Notes under the pieces: generated by a model | Told to the model about the DNA's origin: nothing | Seen by the model: the letters and a program-made list of their open reading frames with translations, nothing else | The model's database searches: none | Made by a program: the position numbers and the translations under genes | From: Flavobacteriales bacterium | GTDB taxonomy: Bacteria; Bacteroidota; Bacteroidia; Flavobacteriales_F; PHOS-HE28 | DNA: 64,000 bases | Assembly (NCBI GenBank): GCA_016788635.1 | Contig: JAEUSU010000005.1 | Coordinates: 124,001 to 188,000 of the forward strand | Reading direction: 5' to 3' | In this document: in pieces, positions 26,785 through 34,353 of the stretch | Layout: each line of letters begins with the position of its first letter | Numbering within the stretch: position 1 is the first letter of the stretch

Positions 26785-29700
26785 TCAGAAGCGGGCCCGT
26801 ATGGTGCGCCGCTGCCCCTGCTCGATCTCGGTGAACTTCTCCTCGTAGGCCGCCTTCAACTCCTCGTAGCGGTTGCGGATGTCATCGGCGATGGGCCGCT
26901 GGTACATGGCCGTGCTGCTGGCCAGACGGTCCATCACCGCGTTCGTGATGGCCATCTCGTCCGCCACTTTCACAGCGAAGCGGGTCTCCAGACTGAGGTA
27001 GTAGTTCATGTTCTCGCTCATCACCTGGAAGACGCGCTCCAGCAGCTTATCCGCCTTCTCCATCTCACCCGCCCGGTAGTAGCCTTCCACGATCGGCAGC
27101 ATGATGCGGTCGAAGGGCACGTTGCGCTCCGGCATGCGCGTGAGCGCGAGGTCCAGCACCTGCACGGCCTCTGCCTTGCGGTCCTCCTCGATCAGTGCAT
27201 CAGCCAGGTTGGCCATCTGCAGGCGCAGGTTCGTGGTCATGCGCAGGATGTTCTCGTCCAGGTAGATGTCGCCCTCGCTGTCCATGTTGCCCCAGCGGAA
27301 CTTGTTCATCACGTTGTCCAGCATCACGTCCGTGCCCACGCGCCCGCTTAAATTCGGATTGCGGTTGCGCGTGAAGATGGGCACCACGCGATACGTGAGT
27401 CCCTCGAGCTGGAAGTGGTTCTGCAGGCCGATGTAGCTGTCCGGGCCGGTGGTCACCGCGAAGTACACGGGGCGGTCCCAGTTGAAGTTGGCCAGCAGGT
27501 CCAGCACCATCAGGTGGTTCTTCAACACCATCTGGCGGTTCACGGTCCATTGCATGGCATCCGCCATCAGGGCGCTGTCCTTCAAGGCCACGGTACCGTT
27601 GGCCAGCACGTGCGCCCTGTCCACCGGTACGCTGAAGCGGTTGGTGCGCATGTAGGCATCCTTCTGCCCGTAGCTGAAGATCTCGCGCATGTTGCGGTCG
27701 TCCGTGGCGAACTCCAGCTCCGCCTTCAGGTCGCGGTAGGGGGCGTTCTCATCCTGCGGGGGGAAGAGGGCCACCACGTCGCGCGTGCCCTGGCGGTACT
27801 TCTCAGGTGCCATGGCGAAGGGCACCGGGGCGCTCTCATACGCCTGCCGGCGCATCTGATCGATGTACCAGTCGGTGTTCAGCAGGCTCAGGTTCACCAC
27901 GCGCACATCGGTGCGGATGCCCTCCACCTCCTGCGCGTACCACAGCGGGAAGGTGTCGTTGTCCCCGTTCGTGAAGAGGATGGCGTTGGGTGCGCAGCTG
28001 TTCAGGTAATCGCTGGCCAGGTCGCGCGCGGGCACGCGGTTGCTCCGGTCGTGGTCATCCCATTCGGCGCGCACCATCACCACCGGCACCAGCAGGCCCA
28101 GTGCGGTGGCCATTGCGGCGGGTGCGGTATCGCCCTTCAGTACTCGGCCCACGCCGTGCATCACGCCCAGCGCGGCCCCACCGATCACGCCCATGTAGAG
28201 CAGGCTGAAGGAGACGCTGTGGTCGTCGCCGCCCACCTTCTCCACCAGCAGTTTCAGCACGCCCAGGCCCAGCACGGTGCCCACGCCATAACCCAGTTCG
28301 CGGATGGAGATGCCGCGTGCCGCATCGTACAGCGCGTACACCCCAAGGCCGATCCAGATGGCGAAGGCATAGAAAGAGCCCACATAGGCATAGTCACGCT
28401 CGCGCGGCTGGTAGGGGGTCTGGTTCAGGTAGATCACAATGGCCAGACCGGTGAAGAAGAAGAGGAGCAGCACCACGCTCCAATCGCGCAGGTGGCGCGA
28501 GAGCTGGTACACGAAGCCGATCAGGCCCAGCACCAGTGGTAGCAGGTACAGCTTGTTGTGGCCCTTGTTGTTGGTCATGCTCGGCGGCAGCTGGTCCTGG
28601 TTTCCCAAGCGCTGCGCATCGATGGCCTTGAAGCCGGTCAACCAGTTGCCGTCTGTGATGCCGCCATGCCCCTGGATGTCGTTCTGCCTTCCTGCGAAGT
28701 TCCACATGAAGTAGCGCCAGTACATGAAGTTCACCTGGTAGTCGAAGAAGAAGCGCATGTTCTCGCCCATGGTGGGCTTATGTATGGTGCGGGCCTTGCC
28801 ATCGCGGCCGGCATAGCGGATGGGCCTGCCCTTGAAGTCGCTCCATTGCTTGTAGGCGTCGGTGTGCGACTTCTGCGCGCTGTACATGCGCGGGAAGAGC
28901 ATGGTGAACTCCGGTTCGTAATGGATCTCCGTTCCAATGCGCGGATCGGTGATCACGTATTCATGGTCCACCTCATGCCCGGGGTTGGCCTGCAGGAAGT
29001 GTTCGGCGCTCCAGCGGTCGTAGAAGTTGCGCACCGGCCGGCCGTTCTTCTTCACCACCCAGGTGGCGGTGTACACGGGGTTGCCATCGCCGCGCTCGGC
29101 GCTGATGGGCGAATCCCAGAACTGGCCCATCAGCAACGGGCGGTCGCCGTACTGCTCACGGTTCAGGTAGCTCAGCAGGTTGAAGACGTTCTCCGGGTTG
29201 TTCTCGTCGATGGGCGGGTTGGCCGTGCTGCGGATCACGATCATCGCATAGGTGCTGTAGCCGAGCAGGATCACGGTGACGCCGAGCACGATCGTGTTCA
29301 GGATGTCCTTGCCGCTGCGCTGCGTGTGCCGCAGGGCCCAGGCGATGCCGCCCACCAGCAAGAGGGCATATACCAGGATCCCGGTGTTGAAGGGCAGGCC
29401 GAAGCCGTTCACGAAGAGCAGCTCGAACTTGCCCGCAAGCTTCACCACGCCCGGGATGATCACGGCCTGGATGACCCCAAGGATGAGCGCGCTGATCACC
29501 AGGGTCCACAGGATGCCCTTGCGCGAAGGCGTGTACTTCTTGAAGTAGTACACCATGGCGATGGCGGGAATACACAGCAGGTTGAGCAGGTGCACGCCGA
29601 TGCTCAGGCCCATGAGGTAGGCGATGAGGATGAGCCAGCGTTTGTTGTGGGGCTGGTCGGCCTCACTCTCCCACTTCAGGATGGCCCAGAACACCACGGC

Positions 29701-30159
29701 CGTAAAGAGCGAGGAGAGCGCATATACCTCACCCTCCACGGCGCTGAACCAGAAGCTGTCGCTCCAGGTGTAGGCGAGGGCGCCCACCGTGCCGCTGCCC
29801 AGGATGGCCAGCACCTGGCCGGGGGTGGGGGCCTCGGCGCCGTCCCGCAGGGCCAGCTTCAGGGCCATGTGGGTGATGCTCCAGAAGAGGAAGAGGATGG
29901 TGAAGGCGCTGGCCAGGGCACTGAGCACGTTCACGGCCACGGGCACGTTCTCGGGGCTCACGAAGGCGCTGGCCACGCGGGCCAGGATCATGAAGAGGGG
30001 CGCCCCGGGGGGGTGGCCCACCTCCAGCTTGTAGGCCGTGGCGATGAACTCCCCGCAGTCCCAGAAGCTGGCGGTGGGTTCGATCGTGACGATGTAGGTC
30101 CACGCGGCCACGAGGAACACCGACCAACCGGTGATGAGGTTCAGGCGCTTGAAGTGCAT
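26785..30159 (-). CDS. DUF2723 family membrane glycosyltransferase (protein O-mannosyltransferase-like)
   Basis: This 1124-aa protein has a hydrophobic N-terminal region with many membrane segments (about residues 1-290 and again 520-700) and soluble loops and a C-terminal helical, TPR-like part. The start, GWSVFLVAAWTYIVTIEPTA followed by SFWDCGEFIATAYKLEVGHP, is the DUF2723 signature; Asp and Glu in WDCGE match the catalytic acidic pair of GT-C enzymes. Members are large integral-membrane glycosyltransferases common in Bacteroidota, and some have been proposed to O-glycosylate exported proteins. The neighbouring gene is a polysaccharide deacetylase. Modification of the adjacent T9SS cargo proteins would fit, but is only inference. 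Confidence 0.88.
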   Translation of the reverse strand: MHFKRLNLITGWSVFLVAAWTYIVTIEPTASFWDCGEFIATAYKLEVGHPPGAPLFMILARVASAFVSPENVPVAVNVLSALASAFTILFLFWSITHMALKLALRDGAEAPTPGQVLAILGSGTVGALAYTWSDSFWFSAVEGEVYALSSLFTAVVFWAILKWESEADQPHNKRWLILIAYLMGLSIGVHLLNLLCIPAIAMVYYFKKYTPSRKGILWTLVISALILGVIQAVIIPGVVKLAGKFELLFVNGFGLPFNTGILVYALLLVGGIAWALRHTQRSGKDILNTIVLGVTVILLGYSTYAMIVIRSTANPPIDENNPENVFNLLSYLNREQYGDRPLLMGQFWDSPISAERGDGNPVYTATWVVKKNGRPVRNFYDRWSAEHFLQANPGHEVDHEYVITDPRIGTEIHYEPEFTMLFPRMYSAQKSHTDAYKQWSDFKGRPIRYAGRDGKARTIHKPTMGENMRFFFDYQVNFMYWRYFMWNFAGRQNDIQGHGGITDGNWLTGFKAIDAQRLGNQDQLPPSMTNNKGHNKLYLLPLVLGLIGFVYQLSRHLRDWSVVLLLFFFTGLAIVIYLNQTPYQPRERDYAYVGSFYAFAIWIGLGVYALYDAARGISIRELGYGVGTVLGLGVLKLLVEKVGGDDHSVSFSLLYMGVIGGAALGVMHGVGRVLKGDTAPAAMATALGLLVPVVMVRAEWDDHDRSNRVPARDLASDYLNSCAPNAILFTNGDNDTFPLWYAQEVEGIRTDVRVVNLSLLNTDWYIDQMRRQAYESAPVPFAMAPEKYRQGTRDVVALFPPQDENAPYRDLKAELEFATDDRNMREIFSYGQKDAYMRTNRFSVPVDRAHVLANGTVALKDSALMADAMQWTVNRQMVLKNHLMVLDLLANFNWDRPVYFAVTTGPDSYIGLQNHFQLEGLTYRVVPIFTRNRNPNLSGRVGTDVMLDNVMNKFRWGNMDSEGDIYLDENILRMTTNLRLQMANLADALIEEDRKAEAVQVLDLALTRMPERNVPFDRIMLPIVEGYYRAGEMEKADKLLERVFQVMSENMNYYLSLETRFAVKVADEMAITNAVMDRLASSTAMYQRPIADDIRNRYEELKAAYEEKFTEIEQGQRRTIRARF

Positions 30160-30189
30160 GTGCTGGAGTGGGTTCCGAAGGATAGGCGG

Positions 30190-30197
30190 CGAAAATA
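30190..30197 (-). promoter_or_regulatory. -7 box TATTTTCG for the DUF2723 gene
   Basis: Read on the minus strand, the octamer lies 30 bp upstream of the ATG and fits TAnnTTTG except for one base. It would drive the DUF2723-deacetylase pair. Confidence 0.5.
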
Positions 30198-30254
30198 CCC
30201 ATTGTCCCCGGGCAGGGATGGAGGGGGCGGAAGTGGGTGAAAGCGAGATCTTGT

Positions 30255-30262
30255 TAATTTCG
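30255..30262 (+). promoter_or_regulatory. -7 box TAATTTCG of tRNA-Gln
   Basis: The box ends 27 bp before the tRNA 5' end, nearly the same distance as in the tRNA-Arg gene. That gives a predicted 5' leader of about 20 nt for RNase P to remove in both cases. Confidence 0.6.
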
Positions 30263-30289
30263 CCGCGCTTTTCGCAAGAGAAGCGGCAC

Positions 30290-30362
30290 TGGCCGATGGT
30301 GTAACTGGCAACACGTCTGATTTTGGTTCAGAAGAGTCTAGGTTCGAGCCCTAGTCGGCCAA
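30290..30362 (+). tRNA. tRNA-Gln (anticodon TTG)
   Basis: The 73-nt sequence forms a full cloverleaf. The acceptor stem pairs TGGCCGA with TCGGCCA, the D stem is GTGT/ACAC, and the anticodon stem TCTGA/TCAGA closes the loop TTTTGGT with anticodon TTG. The T arm is CTAGG-TTCGAGC-CCTAG and the discriminator base is A. A U1-A72 acceptor end is the usual identity feature of glutamine tRNA. CCA is not encoded. A terminator hairpin follows 10 bp later. Confidence 0.97.
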
Positions 30363-30371
30363 CAGGAAAGT

Positions 30372-30393
30372 GAACCCCGCGAAAGCGGGGTTC
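30372..30393 (+). terminator. Terminator of tRNA-Gln
   Basis: A 9-bp GC-rich stem (GAACCCCGC / GCGGGGTTC) closes a stable GAAA tetraloop, followed by TTCAT. The U-tract is weak. Confidence 0.8.
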
Positions 30394-30474
30394 TTCATAT
30401 GAGCCCGGCCTGACGCGGGCGAGAAGTTCATCCCGCACGCGCTGCGGGAAGCCCTGGTCGGCCAACAGGAAAGT

Positions 30475-30496
30475 GAACCCCGCGAAAGCGGGGTTC
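30475..30496 (+). terminator. Duplicate terminator hairpin
   Basis: This is an exact copy of the hairpin at 30372-30393, placed 103 bp downstream as part of the duplicated tRNA tail. It could act as a backup terminator. Confidence 0.7.
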
Positions 30497-30510
30497 TTCA
30501 TATTCGGAGA

Positions 30511-30560
30511 ATGGCCTTCAATGGACCCGATTGACGTCATTCGGGTCCATTGAAGGCCAT
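30511..30560. repeat. 50-bp near-perfect palindrome
   Basis: Two perfect 20-bp arms (ATGGCCTTCAATGGACCCGA and its reverse complement) flank a 10-bp centre, TTGACGTCAT, that is itself palindromic except for its outer bases. Only one base pair of the 50-bp dyad fails to match. It lies 7 bp before the 3' end of the convergent mtfA-like gene. It may be a two-way terminator for that operon and the tRNA unit, though neither side has a T-tract. Confidence 0.85.
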
Positions 30561-30567
30561 GGGGTGG

Positions 30568-31326
30568 CTAGGCCACCTCCGCCGGATCCTGCCGCAGCAG
30601 GCCCACCAGCGCATGGTACACCTCGGGCAGGGCCTCGCGGAACACCCGGGGCTGCTCGAAGAAGTATTCCACCGCCACGGCGAAGAACTCCGCCTGGTTG
30701 GTGCCGGCGTAGTCGCGGAAGTAGTGCGGCTCGCGGGCCTTGATCTTCGCCACCTCGCGGGTGGCCAGCGCCTTCCACTGCGCCAGCAGGCGGGGCTCCA
30801 GGAATTCGTGCTCGTCGTTGCGGATCAGGTTCTCGAACCAGAGCGCATGGGCCATCTCGTGCAGCCCAACGTTGTGGGCATCGCGGCTGTGCGCGTAGCC
30901 GTGCACAAAATCGTCCCACGAGATCACGATCACCCCGGCCTGGGGCCGCACCTCGCCCTGGTGCATGCGCCCGCTGCGCGGGGAGCGGTAGGTGTCCGGG
31001 TACACGATGATGCGCTGGAAGTGCACCAGCTCCAGGTCCGGGAAGGGGAAGAGCAGCTGCGCGGCACAGGCGGCGATCATCACCTTCATCTCCTCGGCCA
31101 CGGGCATGCCCGCGCCCATCCACTCCTTGCGGTGCAGGAAGGCCGAGACCACCGCTTCCACACGGCGCTGCTCCGCGGCAGGCAGCCGCTGGTAGTGGAT
31201 GGCGTATTTGGACAGGATGACGCGTTGGGCTGCAGAAAGCTGCACACCTGGCGAACGATGCTTACGGACGAATTCGATGAAATAGGCCACGGCCAGCACC
31301 AGGATGATGGGGACCAGGATCGACAT
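30568..31326 (-). CDS. MtfA-like zinc-dependent peptidase
   Basis: This 252-aa protein resembles the MtfA/M90 family of zinc peptidases, whose E. coli member MtfA binds the repressor Mlc. It has an N-terminal membrane segment (MSILVPIILVLAVAYFIEF), then a cytosolic domain with the zinc motif HEMAHALWFEN (about residue 163) and a downstream acidic helix, FAVAVEYFFEQP, that supplies the third zinc ligand. The conserved VISWDDFVHGY precedes the zinc helix, as in MtfA. It is the last gene of a three-gene minus-strand unit with gaps of 2-3 bp. Its natural substrate is not known. Confidence 0.88.
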   Translation of the reverse strand: MSILVPIILVLAVAYFIEFVRKHRSPGVQLSAAQRVILSKYAIHYQRLPAAEQRRVEAVVSAFLHRKEWMGAGMPVAEEMKVMIAACAAQLLFPFPDLELVHFQRIIVYPDTYRSPRSGRMHQGEVRPQAGVIVISWDDFVHGYAHSRDAHNVGLHEMAHALWFENLIRNDEHEFLEPRLLAQWKALATREVAKIKAREPHYFRDYAGTNQAEFFAVAVEYFFEQPRVFREALPEVYHALVGLLRQDPAEVA

Positions 31327-31329
31327 CCT

Positions 31330-31770
31330 TCAGGCCGGAATGCCGTTCAGCCAGAGTTCCACCTTGGCCTCCTTGGGTGCGCGCCAGACCAGGATCGCCA
31401 ACGCGGCCACGGCCGCCAGGTAGGTGCTCCAACGGGCGGTGAGCAGGTAAGCCATGGCGTTGAAGATCACGATGGCCTCCAGCGCGGCCCATTGCAGCAC
31501 GAGCGCGGTGCGCAGCGCCAGCGTGCGGGGTGTGCCGGCCGCGTGCGTGGGGATGCGCGGCACCATCCGGCTGAAATTCCAGATCACCAGCGGCGCGCCC
31601 ATCAGCAGCAGGGGCGCGGCGAAGCCCAGCACCTCCAGTTCGCCCGCCGCCATGGGCAACACGCCCTGAAAGCGCAGCACCTGCAGCACCGCCAGGAAGA
31701 GCGCGCAGCCCGCGCACAGGGCCAGGTGCAGGATCCGCAGCGAGCGCACGTCAAGAACGGGTGGGACCAT
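31330..31770 (-). CDS. Small integral membrane protein of unknown function
   Basis: I do not recognise this 146-aa protein. It has four likely membrane helices (about residues 11-31, 45-63, 86-106 and 110-128) with short basic links, and a C-terminal tail of about 18 residues (APKEAKVELWLNGIPA). It lies 2 bp after the guanine deaminase gene and 3 bp before the mtfA-like gene, so it is very likely cotranscribed with both. Its codon use looks like that of its neighbours. Confidence 0.75.
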   Translation of the reverse strand: MVPPVLDVRSLRILHLALCAGCALFLAVLQVLRFQGVLPMAAGELEVLGFAAPLLLMGAPLVIWNFSRMVPRIPTHAAGTPRTLALRTALVLQWAALEAIVIFNAMAYLLTARWSTYLAAVAALAILVWRAPKEAKVELWLNGIPA

Positions 31771-31772
31771 GG

Positions 31773-32249
31773 TCAGTAGGGGGTCTTATCGGGTTTGGCC
31801 AGCCATTCGGCGAAGACGGCCTGGGCCTCGGGCAGGTGCACATGCTGCATGGGCAGGCGGCGCGCTTCCACGGGCAGGGGCAGTTCGGTGTAGATCAGGC
31901 TGTCGTCGAAGCCCGCGCGCGCGGCATCGGCGCGGGTGGCGGCGAAGACCACGCGGGCGGGCCGCGCCCAGTAGATGGCGCCCAGGCACATGGGGCAGGG
32001 CTCGCAACTGGCGTAGAGTGTGCATCCGGTCAGTTGAAAGTCCTTCAGGTGCGTGCAGGCCGCGCGGATGGCCACCACCTCGGCGTGGGCCGTAGGGTCC
32101 TTGGTACCGAGCACCCGATTGTGGCCGCGGCCGATCACCACACCGTCCTTCACGATCACGCAACCGAAAGGGCCGCCCTCGCCGTGTTGCATGCCTGCGC
32201 GCGCCAACGCGATGGCTTCGTGCAGGTAGTGTTCGTCAAGGGTGTGCAT
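31773..32249 (-). CDS. guaD: Guanine deaminase-like nucleoside/nucleobase deaminase
   Basis: This 158-aa protein is a cytidine-deaminase-fold zinc enzyme of the small GuaD type, which turns guanine into xanthine. It carries the zinc signature TAHAEVVAIRAAC and SCEPCPMCLGAIYWAR, and the tail motif FDDSLIYTEL, which resembles the domain-swapped C-terminus of bacterial GuaD (about 156 aa). The ATG at 32249 gives this normal length; an upstream in-frame start would add 16 unlike residues. It is the first gene of the unit with the small membrane protein and the mtfA-like gene. A tRNA adenosine deaminase is the main alternative, but the C-terminal motif favours guanine deaminase. Confidence 0.86.
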   Translation of the reverse strand: MHTLDEHYLHEAIALARAGMQHGEGGPFGCVIVKDGVVIGRGHNRVLGTKDPTAHAEVVAIRAACTHLKDFQLTGCTLYASCEPCPMCLGAIYWARPARVVFAATRADAARAGFDDSLIYTELPLPVEARRLPMQHVHLPEAQAVFAEWLAKPDKTPY

Positions 32250-32255
32250 CGCGAA

Positions 32256-32263
32256 GCAAGATA
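32256..32263 (-). promoter_or_regulatory. -7 box TATCTTGC for guaD
   Basis: The box is on the minus strand, 6 bp from the guaD ATG, so the leader would be almost absent. It is half of a divergent pair with the plus-strand box at 32276. Confidence 0.5.
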
Positions 32264-32275
32264 CCGGGCACCGGC

Positions 32276-32283
32276 TAACTTGC
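32276..32283 (+). promoter_or_regulatory. -7 box TAACTTGC for the DUF898 gene
   Basis: The octamer ends 12 bp before the ATG at 32296, and is identical to the box before the second giant adhesin at 14326. Confidence 0.5.
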
Positions 32284-32295
32284 CCAGCGCCGCTC

Positions 32296-33252
32296 ATGGA
32301 TCACCTCACCCCACCCCGCCCGGTCCTCTCTTTCCACGGCAATGGTCGTGACCTCTTCGTGGTGGTCATCGTCAACTGGCTGCTTACGCTGGTCACCTTC
32401 GGGTTGTACTACCCCTGGGCCAAGGCGCGCAAGCTGCAATACCTCTACCAGCACACCGAGCTGGCCGGCCATCCCTTCCATTTCCATGGCACGGGGCGCG
32501 AAATGTTCATTGGCTTCATCAAGGCCGTGGTGCTCTTCGGCATCATCATCGCGGGCGCCTTCGCGCTGGGCTACCACACCATTCCGCAACTGGGCCAGCT
32601 GGTGGTCTTTGTCGCGGGCCTCATCCTCTTCCCGCTCATCGTGCACGGCACCCTGCGCTACAGGCTGGCGCGCAGCTCGTGGCGCGGCATCCACTTCGGC
32701 TATAGGGGCGAGCGCTCCGCCCTGTACACGCTCTGCCTGCGCGAAGGGCTCGCCGTGCTGCTTACCCTGGGTTTCTACCTGCCGTGGTTCATCATCGCGG
32801 TGCGCAACTACACCATCGGTCACATGCGCTACGGCGATTCGCGCTTCGCCTACAAGGGCAATGGCGGCGACCTCTTCCTGCTCAATCTGAAGGGGCAGCT
32901 GCTCACCATCTTCACCCTCGGGATCTACTGGTTCTGGTGGCGCCGCGATCGGTTCCATTACTGGGTGGACCATTTCAGCTGGTCCGTGCCCAACGGCCCC
33001 ACATTGCGTTTCCGCGGCACGGCAAGGGGTGAAGGCTTCTTCAAGCTGCTCGTGGGCAACGTGCTGCTGGTGGTCTTCACGCTGGGCATCGGCATCCCCT
33101 GGGCGCAGGTGCGCTATATGCGTTTCAACTTCCGCCACATTGAAATGGTGGGCGAGGCGGACCTTGATGCCATCGCGCAGACCGAGGCGGAGCACAAGGA
33201 TGCCACGGCGGACGACCTCGGCGACCTCATGGACATCGGCATCTTCCTGTGA
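32296..33252 (+). CDS. DUF898 (YjgN family) membrane protein
   Basis: This 318-aa inner-membrane protein belongs to DUF898, whose function is unknown. Three related blocks are visible, each with an FHGxGRDLF-type start, a hydrophobic pair and a YPWAKARKLQYLYQHT-like end: FHGNGRDLFVVVIVNWLLT, YKGNGGDLFLLNLKGQL and FRGTARGEGFFKLLVGN. About six membrane helices are expected. The ATG at 32296 follows a promoter box. The stop overlaps the GTG start of an M48 peptidase, a pairing I recall as common for this family, which suggests a joint envelope quality-control role (inference). Confidence 0.88.
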   Translation: MDHLTPPRPVLSFHGNGRDLFVVVIVNWLLTLVTFGLYYPWAKARKLQYLYQHTELAGHPFHFHGTGREMFIGFIKAVVLFGIIIAGAFALGYHTIPQLGQLVVFVAGLILFPLIVHGTLRYRLARSSWRGIHFGYRGERSALYTLCLREGLAVLLTLGFYLPWFIIAVRNYTIGHMRYGDSRFAYKGNGGDLFLLNLKGQLLTIFTLGIYWFWWRRDRFHYWVDHFSWSVPNGPTLRFRGTARGEGFFKLLVGNVLLVVFTLGIGIPWAQVRYMRFNFRHIEMVGEADLDAIAQTEAEHKDATADDLGDLMDIGIFL

Positions 33253-34349
33253 GCAGCGGCGTGAAAGCGATCTACTACGACGGCCTGGTGAGCAGGCCGC
33301 GCGAGGCGCGTGTGGAGGTGCGCGAGCCGGACGCCCTGCAGGTGGATGTGCTGGATGCCGATGGGCGCGAAGAGGACCGCTTCTACTGGCCCTTGGAGGA
33401 CAAGGGCCTGCAATGGGAGCGCAGCGCGGGCGCCCTGCGGCTCAGCTTCGGTGCGCATCCGCGCCGCGTGGTGATCGTGCGCGAGGAGTTGTTCATCCGC
33501 GCCTTCGTACAGCGTATGCAGTACACCGGCCGCCGGGGTGTGTATGATCGGTTGGTGAGCACGGCAGGACGAGGCCCCATCCTCTTCTTCCTGGGCGTGA
33601 TCGCGCTGCTTGTGGCGGGCTACCTGTGGGTCATTCCCTGGGGCGCAGAAAGGCTGGCCCTGCTGATGCCGCGCGACATGGACCGTGAGCTGGGCGAGAT
33701 GGTGTACACCAGCATGGCCGATGAATTGAAGGTGGATAGTGCGCGCACGGCAGCGCTTCAAGCCTTCGGCGATGCGTTGCGATTGAGCGACCACTATGAG
33801 TTGAAGTACCACGTGGTGGATGATCCGCAGGTGAACGCCTTCGCTCTTCCCGGTGGGCACATCGTGGTGTTCACGGGCATATTGGAGAAGATGGACCGGC
33901 CGGAACAACTGGCGGGCTTGCTCGCGCACGAGGCCACGCACGTGGAGGCGCGCCACAGCATGCGCGCGTTGGTGCGCGGCATGGGCAGCTACCTCTTCCT
34001 GAGCCTGCTGCTGGGCGACGTGAGCGCCGTGGTGGGCACCGTGGCGCAGCATGCCGACAACATCCGCAACCTGGGCTACTCGCGCGCGCTGGAGACCGAG
34101 GCCGACGCCGTGGGCCAGCAGCGCATGCACGCGAACGGCGTGGACCCGCAGGGCATGGTGTGGCTGCTGGAGTTGCTGGAGGAAGAGGCTGGTGACCTTC
34201 CGGAAGCGGTATCCTTCCTCAGCAGCCACCCGCTCACCAAGGAGCGCATAGAGAAGGCGGAGGAGCGCGCGCAGAAGATGGGTGCGCCGGCTCAAGTGGA
34301 TACTGCCCTTGCCGCACCCTTCCGTGTATTAAAAGGGAAGGAGGAGTGA
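33249..34349 (+). CDS. M48 family membrane-associated metallopeptidase
   Basis: This 366-aa protein is a gluzincin of family M48. It has an N-terminal beta-rich region (1-105), one membrane helix (about residues 112-132; GPILFFLGVIALLVAGYLWV), then the peptidase domain with LPGGHIVVFTGIL, the zinc motif HEATHVEARHS (about residue 222) and the third-ligand segment ALETEADAVGQQRM. SSHPLTKERIEKAEE near the end is typical of the group. The GTG start at 33249 overlaps the DUF898 stop (GTGA), so translation is coupled. The catalytic domain probably faces the periplasm. It ends 4 bp from the convergent glycosyltransferase gene. Confidence 0.92.
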   Translation: MSSGVKAIYYDGLVSRPREARVEVREPDALQVDVLDADGREEDRFYWPLEDKGLQWERSAGALRLSFGAHPRRVVIVREELFIRAFVQRMQYTGRRGVYDRLVSTAGRGPILFFLGVIALLVAGYLWVIPWGAERLALLMPRDMDRELGEMVYTSMADELKVDSARTAALQAFGDALRLSDHYELKYHVVDDPQVNAFALPGGHIVVFTGILEKMDRPEQLAGLLAHEATHVEARHSMRALVRGMGSYLFLSLLLGDVSAVVGTVAQHADNIRNLGYSRALETEADAVGQQRMHANGVDPQGMVWLLELLEEEAGDLPEAVSFLSSHPLTKERIEKAEERAQKMGAPAQVDTALAAPFRVLKGKEE

Positions 34350-34353
34350 CTGG

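Larger units (their letters stand above)
30348..30503 (+). repeat. Direct duplication of the tRNA-Gln 3' end plus terminator
   Basis: Positions 30348-30400 and 30451-30503 are 53-nt copies that differ at one base (A/G, fifth-last base of the T arm side). Each holds the last 15 nt of the tRNA, a short link and the whole terminator hairpin. The 50 nt between them include an imperfect hairpin with arms TCCCGCA/TGCGGGA. The second copy is either a remnant of a deleted tandem tRNA gene or the far end of a past insertion. Confidence 0.9.

Noticed and set aside
28558..30240. Plus-strand open frame of 560 codons
   Set aside because: It is antisense to the DUF2723 gene, has a His/Ala/Gly/Val-rich composition typical of GC-rich shadow frames, and no domain is recognisable.
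30328..30540. Minus-strand 70-codon frame across the tRNA-Gln tail, terminators and palindrome
   Set aside because: It is made only of the duplicated terminator and palindrome sequence (for example KNPAFAGFTF), a common spurious translation of such repeats.
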